Positions 17,568 to 26,718 of a DNA stretch of 64,000 nucleotides are shown one piece after another. Under the pieces are notes generated by a model, which saw only the letters and a program-made list of their open reading frames with translations, was not told the DNA's origin and did not search any database. How positions within the stretch are numbered: the stretch's first letter is position 1; each line of letters opens with the position of its first letter. Source of the DNA: Klebsiella sp. BIGb0407 (GTDB lineage Bacteria > Pseudomonadota > Gammaproteobacteria > Enterobacterales > Enterobacteriaceae). The translations under genes were made by a program, and so were the position numbers. Where the stretch lies: assembly GCF_024807845.1 (NCBI RefSeq), contig NZ_JANUEQ010000001.1, positions 806,001 to 870,000 of the forward strand, given 5' to 3'.

Positions 17568-18575
17568 ATGCACTCGCAGGATCCTCTTCAGCAAGCCGTT
17601 AGTGCTTCGGTAAAAAAATCACTGACTTTCGATGTGTTGTATCAGGTTATCAGGCCGGATATATCAGCCTTTGTCGCGGTTAGTGTGAAGCTCCCTTTAA
17701 AAAATCTGGATGACTGGGAACGGGCGATCCGCTACGCGATTTCATCCTCACTGCAAAGCGCTCGTTCTTCACGGGCACGGTTTAATCATGTCACGATGGG
17801 TTCTCTCCGCTGGCTGGATATCTGCAGTGCTGATGGTTTCAGGCGGGAGGCAGCATTACGAACATTATCAGGTGGGGCACCCGGCAGTTTTTTATTTGCT
17901 CTGGTGGTTCGCAGGCTTAATGACTGGGTTCCTCAGGTAAGGGAAGCGGCACGTGACGCATTACCTCTACTTGCTGAATATTCGGATCCGGAGATTATCG
18001 TTGATGTCCTGTTTGCCATATTTCCCTGCTGGTCTTCATGGGGAAGAATGGGGGATGCAGAAAAAAATACTCTGCTACACATTCTCTTAACAGAGAAAGT
18101 GGCCGAGTCTCTTACAAGGCGGTTGATCTCGTCAACACAGGGGCCTGCTGCCAGGGTATTTATGCAAGCCGGCCGGACAACTGCCCTGGATGCCTTTTTG
18201 ACTGAGATCGCGGGCTCAGCGGTTCAACCTTCTCTGCGAGCCAAAGCTTATCGCTGCCAGTTTGAGAGAAGATTTGTCTGGGCTGAGGGAGTGACCTGGC
18301 AGTGGATTGATAAAGCCTATGGTATCAAACGTAGTGTCCCGGTTTTAAAAGAGCGAAGGATAGACACCGTAAAACCATTTATTGAGAATTTAAGAATGGC
18401 AGCAACTGACCGCTCGCCTGTAGTACGTCGTATCGCGGGTGAAATGCTCATTAAAGAACTGGCTAATATCGGAGATGAGGCGTTCAGACTGGCAACATTG
18501 CTGGCATCGGATACATCACCCTCAGTCGCAGAACGTGGAAGGTATGCGCTGGCCGATTTAGAGAAGCAGATTTAA
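17568..18575 (+). CDS. HEAT-repeat protein, function unknown
   Basis: The 335-residue soluble protein has repeated helical pairs of HEAT type: RLNDWVPQVREAARDALPLL (about 108-127), MAATDRSPVVRRIAGEML near 285-302 and LLASDTSPSVAERGRYAL at the end. It has no signal peptide. The start follows GGAAAG. HEAT solenoids bind proteins or nucleic acids; no enzyme motif is present. It has no operon partner apart from the small ORF upstream, so context does not reveal its role. An immunity-like or scaffold role is possible but unsupported. Confidence 0.75.
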   Translation: MHSQDPLQQAVSASVKKSLTFDVLYQVIRPDISAFVAVSVKLPLKNLDDWERAIRYAISSSLQSARSSRARFNHVTMGSLRWLDICSADGFRREAALRTLSGGAPGSFLFALVVRRLNDWVPQVREAARDALPLLAEYSDPEIIVDVLFAIFPCWSSWGRMGDAEKNTLLHILLTEKVAESLTRRLISSTQGPAARVFMQAGRTTALDAFLTEIAGSAVQPSLRAKAYRCQFERRFVWAEGVTWQWIDKAYGIKRSVPVLKERRIDTVKPFIENLRMAATDRSPVVRRIAGEMLIKELANIGDEAFRLATLLASDTSPSVAERGRYALADLEKQI

Positions 18576-19169
18576 TTCGGTAATACTGACATTCTATTAT
18601 TTAATATAAAATCCCGTTTCATTTTAACTATCGAAATGAACTCGATATTACCGCTCATCAATATCATGTTAGATTTTCCGGAATATTCACATTAAGGCTG
18701 CATATTTTCTTATTGGTTATTCACGTTACGCAACCGTTTACTATAATCAAATAGTTTGAGTATAAAACCTTCAGGCTCACTCAATGCGACCTGAAGGCTG
18801 TTTCAAAAATCAGAAACCCGGCTCGTAATATGAGGGTTTACACTGGATATAATACAAACCTTAAGCACCAAAAAATCAAAGCGCATTGTTTAAGATCATA
18901 TCATTTAATTAATGCGTTATAGATGACTAACCCTTTTCCACTCCCTTCATTGAAACCTATTATAAGATCTTTCCAAAACATATAAGAATATTTCTTAGTA
19001 TTTGTATGAATACTTCCTGTATTCACAATAGCAATAACCCACACCATGATTACGAAAATATTGATATTCTTTAGGTTATCAATAGGTTTGAGGTATCAGA
19101 TGCAGGAAGCTGAGGTTAAACAGGGTCTGTCTTTATAGTAAAAGCATCGCTCTTGTATGATGATGATTT
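18576..19169. other. AT-rich gene-free stretch with a hairpin
   Basis: No credible ORF is present. CCTTCAGG (18768-18775) and CCTGAAGG (18790-18797) form an 8-bp stem with a 14-base loop and no strong T-run; it could end the HEAT-repeat transcript. The remainder is low-complexity AT-rich sequence. Confidence 0.45.
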
Positions 19170-19490
19170 TTAATCATTATGTTTATTAAAGAAGTACCAT
19201 TTATGATGTTTACCCACTTTGATTCTAATCACCTGACCACACTCCTCAAGGGGTAAGAGCAAGTGCCTGACTTTATATATCGACATTTCACATTTATCGG
19301 CTAGTTCACGTGTCAGAAGCCCATCAGGTTGATGTTCCTTTAGTACGTAAAGAATATCTTCTTGTTCTGGTACATTTACCCCAGAGAAATCATTGATGCC
19401 CATCGCGTTCATTAATGCCTTTAAACTTTCAATAGCAGTACCGGAACTTTGATGAGAATCAAAGTTCGAGGATGCCGTAGCAATTTTCAT
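19170..19490 (-). CDS. PapI/FaeA-like winged-helix regulator
   Basis: It has 106 residues from ATG 19488-19490 (MKIATASSNF); an upstream extension is hydrophobic and unlikely to be translated. The C-terminal domain reads ILYVLKEHQPDGLLTRELAD, then SIYKVRHLLLPLEECGQVIR and ends KHHKWYFFN. This matches the compact winged helix of PapI and FaeA: target-helix segment, YxxRxxLLxLE, then a basic wing ending in W.F. PapI-like proteins work with Lrp at GATC-containing fimbrial promoters. A fimbrial operon lies 13 kb away, so a trans role there is possible. The N-terminal 40 residues are unassigned. Confidence 0.65.
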   Translation of the reverse strand: MKIATASSNFDSHQSSGTAIESLKALMNAMGINDFSGVNVPEQEDILYVLKEHQPDGLLTRELADKCEMSIYKVRHLLLPLEECGQVIRIKVGKHHKWYFFNKHND

Positions 19491-20330
19491 GAGCCTATAC
19501 CTTACGTCATTCAACCAAATTAATAATAGTATAAATTGCTGCAATCTAAACAGCAATATAAGCTTAGTATTTTGATTTATATAGCACATTCATCTGTTTA
19601 TTAACTTTGCCATCACAATTACTTTTGAGATATAAAAATTATTTTTTTATTCCTCATAGAAATAAAAACGATTAAACACCACTCTTAGATGCATGATCTC
19701 TTTGATTGAAAAAAAATAAAACATGTCAGAACGACAATAAAAAACCTAGCATACAGTAAGTTAACTTCCAATGTCGTACATTACATTTCATAAATCTTCA
19801 GCAGACAATCTGATAGTGCTGTTTGATAATTGATGATCATGACGGTATTACAAATCAAAACAGCCATAACAAGCGTAGTTTTTACAACCAAAAAAACAAT
19901 AAAATGCAGAACAAACACAATGTCAGGGAATTTAATTTATTATCAACAATAAGAATATTTAACAATATTTAAAACAGCTAGCCCCTGCCTTTACCAAAAC
20001 TATATGCGATAATAGCATTTAATCACACCATCTTAGTAACAAAAGTCATAAAAATGTTATCCGCACCGCTAAAATTTAAAAACATATTTTAATTTAACGC
20101 GCAAACGGTTACTTACTATTATAGTGGCCAGGAATATTCAGTTTATTAATCGCGATTTATCTTATCGCCTAAGATAACTTTTCATTGGTATCGATATATT
20201 AACTTCCGATATTATTTTTCATAGCAACATTCATCATTAAAATTAACCGTAAAGTTAAGCAATAACCGGACGAGTGAACCGCTGTCAGCCATTCACTCAT
20301 ACTTACGGTTCTGCTTTATGCAGACGGTTC
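19491..20330. other. 0.84-kb AT-rich gene-free stretch
   Basis: It separates the winged-helix regulator from the end of the acyl-peptide cluster. No ORF, tRNA or T-rich terminator is convincing. A small CTGC/GCAG hairpin lies just downstream of the ketoreductase stop (about 20310-20325). Composition is much lower in GC than the neighbouring biosynthetic genes. Confidence 0.5.
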
Positions 20331-21068
20331 TCAGACACTCAGCCCCCCATCCAGCACCAAAGTTTGCCCGGTCATATATTGACTCCCCTCACCGATTAAA
20401 AAAGCCACGGTCTGGAGCACATCGTCAGTTTCTCCCAGTCGGCGCAAAGGAATGGACTGGCGTAGCTGTTTTAATTTTTCTTTCGGGATATCGTCCAGCA
20501 TCTCAGTGCGGATAAGTCCTGGCGCGATACAGTTCACCCTGATGCCAAAGCGCGCTACTTCCAGCGCCAGTGAACGGGCCATTCCGCTCATCGCTGCTTT
20601 ACTCGCAGCATAGGCGGTCTGGCCGATATTCCCTTTCAACGCACTGACCGATGACATCAGCACAACAGAGCCTCGTTTCTGCATCAGCATGGCCGGGAGC
20701 AGGATGCGGTTCCAGTTAATCAGCGAGATAACATTGGTTTCCAGCACTTCACGCCAGAGCGCGGCATCCTGATGAATATGCAGTCCGTCCCGGGCGACAC
20801 CGGCGTTATGGATTATCGCTTCCGGTGCCCCCCACTTCGCCAAAAACGTTTGCGCCAGTAGCTCGACGCGCGACTCATCATTACCGTCACAGGATACTCC
20901 CTGTACCCAGTGATGGGTATTACCCTCAGCAGCCTGAGCCTGAGTCTCGTGGATAGCGCCTTCGTTACGGCCGGTAAACACCACGTTGTAGTTTTCCCTT
21001 AACCCTGTGACCAGCGCCCGACCAATACCCTTACTGCCTCCGGTAATCAGTATCCATTTTCTGTCCAT
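20331..21068 (-). CDS. 3-oxoacyl-ACP reductase (FabG-like SDR)
   Basis: It has 245 residues from ATG 21066-21068, which follows the ACP stop as TAATATG; starts at 21086 or 21110 would add 6 or 14 residues. Motifs are TGGSKGIG at 9-16 (NADPH binding), NAGVARD, SSVSALKG followed by YAASK (catalytic Ser, Tyr, Lys), and IAPGLIRTEM. It should reduce a beta-ketoacyl chain on the neighbouring ACP. It is the last gene of the peptide/fatty-acyl operon and is distinct from housekeeping fabG by context. Confidence 0.9.
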   Translation of the reverse strand: MDRKWILITGGSKGIGRALVTGLRENYNVVFTGRNEGAIHETQAQAAEGNTHHWVQGVSCDGNDESRVELLAQTFLAKWGAPEAIIHNAGVARDGLHIHQDAALWREVLETNVISLINWNRILLPAMLMQKRGSVVLMSSVSALKGNIGQTAYAASKAAMSGMARSLALEVARFGIRVNCIAPGLIRTEMLDDIPKEKLKQLRQSIPLRRLGETDDVLQTVAFLIGEGSQYMTGQTLVLDGGLSV

Positions 21069-21069
21069 A

Positions 21070-21321
21070 TTAGTTGCCTGACTCATTAACGATATGCTGA
21101 CAGAGTTCACCTACGGTGATAGCCGGGTTTTGGATAAACCAGTCTGCTTCGAGGGTTACGCTGTATTCACGTTTTGCCAGTACCATTAGTTCAACGTAGT
21201 CGAGACTGTCTAATTTCAATCGCACCAGCGGCGTCTTTTCATCGACCTCATCAGGCTCCAGATCTTTGGCATCACAAATCATTTCACAAACTTTTTCCAC
21301 AACTTCATCATATACAGACAT
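21070..21321 (-). CDS. acyl carrier protein
   Basis: The 83-residue acidic protein has the phosphopantetheine site KLDSLDYVEL with Ser39. A four-helix ACP pattern fits. It ends with INVES-type residues (HIVNESGN) and is placed between the dehydratase and ketoreductase genes. It should carry the acyl chain built by the cluster's ketosynthase, ketoreductase and dehydratase and deliver it to the acyltransferase at 29996. It requires a host phosphopantetheinyl transferase, since none is encoded here. Confidence 0.92.
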   Translation of the reverse strand: MSVYDEVVEKVCEMICDAKDLEPDEVDEKTPLVRLKLDSLDYVELMVLAKREYSVTLEADWFIQNPAITVGELCQHIVNESGN

Positions 21322-21337
21322 AAACTTTCCTTAATTA

Positions 21338-22144
21338 TCAATGTTTAATTGGACCAACTTTTAACGTAACGACATTTGTCATCACCAAGTCATTCAGCTG
21401 TGCGCAAGCAGCAATTCGCACGATCGCCCCCTGCTCAATCTCACCAACTACCAGTGAGGGCAGTAGCCAGAGTGAGAGCGATTCGGGTGAAACAGGCAAC
21501 TGCTGTTCAAGAAGACGCGTATCGAATACCACTTCCTGATGCGTTTGCAGTACCGGATAATGCGTAAAAATTTGCTGCAACGAGGTATCTTCCTGACCCA
21601 GCAACGCCGCGATATTCTCCTGGCGTAGCAGCGCGCTATCGCAAATTAACTGGCGAAAAAGCAGGGCATCGAGAAACTGCCATAGCCCCAGATCAGGCCA
21701 GGCTTTGCTGAAGTGGGATTGCAGCGAGAGTAGTGTCTCAGCCGTTATTTTTCCGGGCTGTTTGCCCTGCAAGGGTTCTGGTGCAGCGGCAAGACTCATC
21801 TGACATGACATACACACATCATCGCTGTGCGAATGGCTGACTGATGCGCTCGCCAGGATCCGATTTTTTGCGACTCCCGGCGTGAGCTGCCAGTCCGTCT
21901 CGCACCAGAGTGGCTTGCGCAGGCGAACCTGACACTTCAGATAACCTTTAGTGTCCATTAGCGAGTGGGGTAACCCCGTCTGAACAGCGCGCTTCACATC
22001 CAGCAGCGCACGCATCCCGTGGACGCTCAGCTTGCTCCCCCCCATGGCGCGCGCAGCCTCAAGGCTGAAATGAATAGGATTGTTATCACCCGAAAATGCC
22101 GCCCACTGCTGGGCATCGGTAAGGGTGTAGGGCAAGGTTCTCAC
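21338..22144 (-). CDS. MaoC-like hot-dog dehydratase
   Basis: The 268-residue protein has the hydratase signature FSGDNNPIHF (residues 17-26; D20 and H25) followed by GG...VHGM (35-44), as in MaoC/R-specific enoyl hydratases. The remainder could be a second, degenerate hot-dog half. In this setting it would dehydrate 3-hydroxyacyl-ACP. It overlaps the ketosynthase gene by 4 bp and is 16 bp from the ACP gene. A role in shaping rather than dehydrating the chain cannot be excluded. Confidence 0.8.
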   Translation of the reverse strand: MRTLPYTLTDAQQWAAFSGDNNPIHFSLEAARAMGGSKLSVHGMRALLDVKRAVQTGLPHSLMDTKGYLKCQVRLRKPLWCETDWQLTPGVAKNRILASASVSHSHSDDVCMSCQMSLAAAPEPLQGKQPGKITAETLLSLQSHFSKAWPDLGLWQFLDALLFRQLICDSALLRQENIAALLGQEDTSLQQIFTHYPVLQTHQEVVFDTRLLEQQLPVSPESLSLWLLPSLVVGEIEQGAIVRIAACAQLNDLVMTNVVTLKVGPIKH

Positions 22145-23394
22145 GCGTGTTTCTCCAGAATCAGCGCTGCGTTTGCACCACCAAAACCGAAGCTAAGATT
22201 CAGCGCCCGACGAATTTCTCCCTGACGATGGCCTTCGGAAATATAGTCCAGATCGCATAGCGGGTCGGGTTGGGTTAAGTGTGCTGTCGCGGGCATGATG
22301 CCGGTTGCCATCGCTTGCAGGCAGACGATGGTTTCAAAACTTCCTGCGGCAGCAATCAGATGTCCGGAGTAAGCTTTAGTGCTGGAAATCGGGATCCGAT
22401 AGGCTTCTTCCCCCAATGCCTTTTTCAGCGACTGGGTTTCATTAGTGTCGTTAAGTGTGGTCGACGTACCATGAGCGTTAATATAGTCAAGATCCGCAGG
22501 CTTAAGGCCTGCACTGTCTAGCGCCCAGCGAATAGTCTGCTCACGTGCCACGCAGTCTTCTGCCGGAGAAGTGAAATCTACCGCGTCCGAGAAATTGGCA
22601 TAACCGGTCACTTCTGCAAGGATAGTGGCTCCACGCTCGAGTGCACTTTCACGCTCTTCCAGGCACAGTACCGCGCCGCCCTCAGACAGGACAAAGCCAC
22701 TGCGGTTCAGGCTAAACGGGCAACTCGCCTGCTCCGGCGATTCCGTTTCCCGGCTCAGGGCGCCTAGCACATCAATATTCCAGATAGCACAAACACTGGT
22801 TAATGACTCCCCGGCACCTGCCAGCATCATACTGGCGCGCCCTGAACGAATGGCCTCAAAGGCCTCACCAATCGCAATAGTACCGGTGGCACACGCCGCG
22901 ACCGGCGTATTTTGATATCCGCGTAAATTCCATAGCTGACTACAGGCTGCGGTGGTGACATTCGGCATAGAGAAAAAACAGTTAAACGGAGAAGAGACGC
23001 CGGTCCTGTCGAATTCGGGTGCAGCCAGATAGCTTTCATCCAGACCCGCCCAGCCAGTACCGATGATGGCACCGCACATCAGAGGATCGTAGAACGCAGC
23101 GGGTAATTCACCGGCGAAAGCCATCGCCATGGCTTCCCGCGCGGCAGCCAGAGCCAGACGAGCATGGCGTGGCAGACGTCGACGAATCACGGCAGGAACT
23201 CCCTTAAGGCTGGGTTCGTTTTCCACCAGCCCAAGAAAATGGGTGTGGATATCATGGGACGACAGATCGACATAACTGTAGCCATGACGATAATCCATAA
23301 TGGCCTGCCAGCTTTCGGCAGCATTATTACCAAGGGGAGTCACCGCGCCATAGCCGGTTATCACCACGCGATTAGGAGATTTACTGTGACGCAT
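22141..23394 (-). CDS. beta-ketoacyl-ACP synthase (FabF-like)
   Basis: It has 417 residues from ATG 23392-23394 (MRHSKSPNRVVITGYG); the open frame extends further but runs antisense-like within the upstream gene. The Cys-His-His set is complete: C168 in AACATGT, H308 in NAHGTST and H345 in YSGHLIAAAG, with K340. This is a decarboxylating ketosynthase of the FabF/KASII type. It overlaps the outer-membrane factor gene by 14 bp. With the ACP, dehydratase and ketoreductase it makes a small type II fatty-acid or polyketide line; no enoyl reductase or loading acyltransferase gene is present, so the chain may stay unsaturated or hydroxylated. Confidence 0.92.
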   Translation of the reverse strand: MRHSKSPNRVVITGYGAVTPLGNNAAESWQAIMDYRHGYSYVDLSSHDIHTHFLGLVENEPSLKGVPAVIRRRLPRHARLALAAAREAMAMAFAGELPAAFYDPLMCGAIIGTGWAGLDESYLAAPEFDRTGVSSPFNCFFSMPNVTTAACSQLWNLRGYQNTPVAACATGTIAIGEAFEAIRSGRASMMLAGAGESLTSVCAIWNIDVLGALSRETESPEQASCPFSLNRSGFVLSEGGAVLCLEERESALERGATILAEVTGYANFSDAVDFTSPAEDCVAREQTIRWALDSAGLKPADLDYINAHGTSTTLNDTNETQSLKKALGEEAYRIPISSTKAYSGHLIAAAGSFETIVCLQAMATGIMPATAHLTQPDPLCDLDYISEGHRQGEIRRALNLSFGFGGANAALILEKHA

Positions 23395-24778
23395 TCTGGG
23401 ATGTCCTCTGTTGTGAATTATTGCCGCCCTGCGCCAGCCATAGCTGTAAAGTGGCATAAAGGTAGTCGTACTGGTTTTGCGCAAGACTATTCTGCACATC
23501 AAGCAGTGCATCCTGGGCATTAAGTAGGGTCTGGTAATCCACGGCCCCTGCACGGTAGCGACTTTCGGTAAGGGTCAGACGCTGCTGGCCCAGTAATAGT
23601 GACTGCTGGAGGCTTTCACGCTGCTCGTTAGCGCTCAGTCGTTTTTCCATCGCGTTATCCACTTCTGACAACGCGGTATAAGCCGTACGACGGAAATTCA
23701 CCGCCTCTTGCTGCACCTGCAAGCTGGCTTGCTCCACAGTGAGCTGTACTGTATTCCACTGAATAAAGGGGACACCAACGCTGCCGCCGACAACCCGTAG
23801 CGGATCGTTAAACCACTGGTTAAAAATCTGACTTCCGGCACTTAACGTTCCCTCTAATGAAAGCGTCGGATAGAAGCTCAGGCGCGCCGCGTCCGATCCT
23901 GCTAATGCTGCACGCAAACGGGACTCTGCGGCCTGCAGGTCAGGCCGGCTGGCAAGTACCACCAGCGGTGTGACAGTATCAATGGCAACCTGCTGATGCA
24001 GATCTAAAGTCTGAGCCTCATCGCTATGCTGGGCCGGAGGACGATTAAGAAGTAGTGCCAGCGCATTGCGCGAAATCGCGAGCTGTTGCTTTAATTTCAA
24101 CAACGTATTCTGGCGATTAATGACAACCTGCCGGGACTGCAGGACATCCAGCAGACTAATTTTTCCTGCTCGTTGCCAGGACTCTATTTGAGTCAGCGTC
24201 AGTTTCGCTATCTCCAGACTGCTTTTCTGGTAATCAACCTGCTGATTAAGCATGGCAATATTCCAGTAAAGCTGAGCCGTGGTATCAATAGTGGACAGAA
24301 TCGTTGCCTGGTAGTCCTGTTCGCTGGAAATCGCATCCCATTCACTTTTCTCACGCACCCGCGCCAGTTTTCCCCAGAGATCCAACTCATAGCTCAGGGA
24401 CAAAGAAGTACTGTAATTTTCCCGGGAACTGCCACTTTTTAACGACTGTGAACTGGAGCCCGTACTGCTAAGGCTGACATCCGGGCTGATATTGGTTTGC
24501 GCTAATCCGGCCGCAATTCGTGCCTGTTTAAGGGTCAAGGCAGCAGTAGCCAGATCGTTATTTGTTTCCAGCACCTGCCCTATGACTCTTGAGAGTCTTG
24601 GATCGTCGAAACGATCCCACCAGCGGTTATTTATAGTCTCTGAGGAGTCTCTGCCAGGCTCTTCGCTACGCTGCCAGTTGTCAGGAACCGACAGCAGCGG
24701 ACGCTGGTACTCGCTGCGCGTCAGATTTCCGCAGCCAGCCAGCAAACCCATGAATATGAATAAAATCAGCGGTTTCAT
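23381..24778 (-). CDS. outer-membrane factor, NodT/TolC-type lipoprotein
   Basis: The 465-residue protein begins [19 protein letters not shown]; the LAGC lipobox puts the lipidated Cys at residue 16. Two repeated coiled-coil-rich halves (for example ALTLKQARIAAGLAQTNIS and SLQVQQEAVNFRRTAY) match the OEP repeats of TolC-type trimers. It should form the outer-membrane exit duct for the MacA/MacB-type pump and perhaps for the C39 exporter. It overlaps macB-like upstream by 4 bp and the ketosynthase downstream by 14 bp. Confidence 0.92.
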   Translation of the reverse strand: MKPLILFIFMGLLAGCGNLTRSEYQRPLLSVPDNWQRSEEPGRDSSETINNRWWDRFDDPRLSRVIGQVLETNNDLATAALTLKQARIAAGLAQTNISPDVSLSSTGSSSQSLKSGSSRENYSTSLSLSYELDLWGKLARVREKSEWDAISSEQDYQATILSTIDTTAQLYWNIAMLNQQVDYQKSSLEIAKLTLTQIESWQRAGKISLLDVLQSRQVVINRQNTLLKLKQQLAISRNALALLLNRPPAQHSDEAQTLDLHQQVAIDTVTPLVVLASRPDLQAAESRLRAALAGSDAARLSFYPTLSLEGTLSAGSQIFNQWFNDPLRVVGGSVGVPFIQWNTVQLTVEQASLQVQQEAVNFRRTAYTALSEVDNAMEKRLSANEQRESLQQSLLLGQQRLTLTESRYRAGAVDYQTLLNAQDALLDVQNSLAQNQYDYLYATLQLWLAQGGNNSQQRTSQNASQ

Positions 24779-26718
24779 TCTCGTGCCAGCGCCTCCGTAG
24801 GATTCAGGCGTGCCGCCCTACGCGCCGGGAAATAGCCGAAACTCAGACCAATCAAGGCGGAAAACCCACAGGCCAGAGCAACGGGTTGCCAGGTGAAGGC
24901 CAGGGAAAACTCCTGCGTTAACAGGGCAAACAGGCTACCGACCGCCCAGGATCCTAAAACACCTGCCAGCCCGCCAATCGAGCAGATCATGACTGCCTCA
25001 ATTAAAAACTGATGCATAATATCGGAGGGGCGTGCGCCTACGGAGAGTCGGATACCAATCTCGTGGGTTCGTTCGGTCACCGAAACCAGCATGATATTCA
25101 TCACCCCGACGCCCCCAACCAGCAGGGAAATCGCCGCAATGGCTGTGACCAGTAGCGACATAGAGTCGGAGGTTTTTTGCAGTGCCTTGGAGAGCTGATC
25201 GTCGGTTTGAACAAAGAAATCTTTTTTACCGTGTTCACGGACCAGATGCCTTTCCGCTCTTTGTGCTGCCTGCTGTGGTGACAAAGTATCCTGAAAACGC
25301 AGGGTCAGTGCCTCCAGCGGTTTATCGCCAGAAATACGCTGGAGCAGTGAAGTGTAGGGGATCCATGCCGACATAAAACCACCGACCACCTTCGGTCCCG
25401 GCTTACTCGCGACACCAATCACTCGCCAGGGCGCACCGGCGATTTGAACTATTTTATCCAGCGGATCTTCATTTCCAGGGAATAACGCCTCTTTGCTGAT
25501 TCCATCCAGTACCAGTACGGGTTCCCGGTCATCGACATCGCGTCCCGTAAAACCGTTACCGTGGCTAAAGCGAACACCCTGTAATGAGAAATAGTCGGCC
25601 GAAACGCCGGTCAGCAGAATGGAAGACTCAAGTCCGTTACTCACGATAGTCGTCATACTAGTCACTATCGGCGATACGCCGGATACCCATGACTGTTTAT
25701 CCAGGCTACTGACATCATCCAGCGACAGGGCACGTTCCATATCGGGTCGGTTACTGCCCCAGCCGGTACCGGGGCGAATTTCGAGGGTGGTATTACCGAG
25801 TTTGCCAATTTCGTTCATGATGGCCTGTCGGGCCCCCTCTCCTACCGCCATTGAGGAGACGACGGATGCGATACCGATAATAATTCCCAGCATTGAAAGA
25901 AAGGCACGCATACGGTGACCCAGTAACGAGCGCCACGCCATGCGTAGCGACTCTCCCACGCTGCGTAATAATGAAGCACGGCCATTATCCTGAACCTCGG
26001 GCAAACGCTGAATATGACAACTTACAGCCTGGCGCTGCACATCATCAGCAATAATGTTCCCGTCGCTAATTTCAACGATCCGCTGTGCCTGACGAGCCAC
26101 GTCACGATCGTGAGTTACGATGATAATCGTGTGTCCGTCAGCATTAAGCTGGTGCAACACATCCATCAGAGCCCGGCCACTGGTACTATCCAGGGCTCCG
26201 GTAGGTTCATCAGCAAGAATAATTTGCGCACCATTAATCAGTGCCCGGCAAACGCTGACTCGCTGTTGCTGTCCGCCTGAAAGTTGGGCCGGTTTATGCT
26301 GCAGACGGGTTTCAATCCCCAGCTTTCCTGCCAGCAGGGCAATGCGTGCATGACGTTCAGCTGCAGGCATCGCGGTGTAGAGCGCCGGGATAGCAATATT
26401 CTCTTCTGCCGTTAAATAAGGCATCAGATGATAACGCTGAAAAATAAATCCAAGCCAGCGGCTGCGTAGTTCAGCGAGCGCCGCGTTATCGGCCTGATGG
26501 ATAGCAATCTCGTTAATATAAACTTCGCCACTACTGGGTTTATCCAGACAGCCAATAATATTCATCAAGGTTGATTTGCCTGAACCGGAGGCGCCCATGA
26601 TCGCAACCATCTCACCGGGCATCACGGTCAGAGAGACTGATTTGAGCACCGGGATCGTCTGCATCCCGGCAGTGAAAGAGCGGGTGACATCTTTCAGTAC
26701 GATAATTGGCTTAGTCAT
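24775..26718 (-). CDS. MacB-like ABC transporter
   Basis: The 647-residue protein has an N-terminal ATPase with Walker [10 protein letters not shown] (about 42-50), signature LSGGQQQRV, Walker [12 protein letters not shown] and switch VTHD. A first membrane helix follows ([20 protein letters not shown]), then a large periplasmic MacPD domain and three C-terminal membrane helices (including the [14 protein letters not shown] segment). MacB pumps act by mechanotransmission from the periplasm through MacA and TolC. It could expel the matured peptide or lipid product that has already reached the periplasm. Confidence 0.93.
   Translation of the reverse strand: MTKPIIVLKDVTRSFTAGMQTIPVLKSVSLTVMPGEMVAIMGASGSGKSTLMNIIGCLDKPSSGEVYINEIAIHQADNAALAELRSRWLGFIFQRYHLMPYLTAEENIAIPALYTAMPAAERHARIALLAGKLGIETRLQHKPAQLSGGQQQRVSVCRALINGAQIILADEPTGALDSTSGRALMDVLHQLNADGHTIIIVTHDRDVARQAQRIVEISDGNIIADDVQRQAVSCHIQRLPEVQDNGRASLLRSVGESLRMAWRSLLGHRMRAFLSMLGIIIGIASVVSSMAVGEGARQAIMNEIGKLGNTTLEIRPGTGWGSNRPDMERALSLDDVSSLDKQSWVSGVSPIVTSMTTIVSNGLESSILLTGVSADYFSLQGVRFSHGNGFTGRDVDDREPVLVLDGISKEALFPGNEDPLDKIVQIAGAPWRVIGVASKPGPKVVGGFMSAWIPYTSLLQRISGDKPLEALTLRFQDTLSPQQAAQRAERHLVREHGKKDFFVQTDDQLSKALQKTSDSMSLLVTAIAAISLLVGGVGVMNIMLVSVTERTHEIGIRLSVGARPSDIMHQFLIEAVMICSIGGLAGVLGSWAVGSLFALLTQEFSLAFTWQPVALACGFSALIGLSFGYFPARRAARLNPTEALARE

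Noticed and set aside
23395-23553. N-terminal extension of the ketosynthase to 23553
   Set aside because: The extension lies within the outer-membrane-factor gene, has no ketosynthase similarity, and the family's conserved N-terminus begins at VVITGYG just after ATG 23394.
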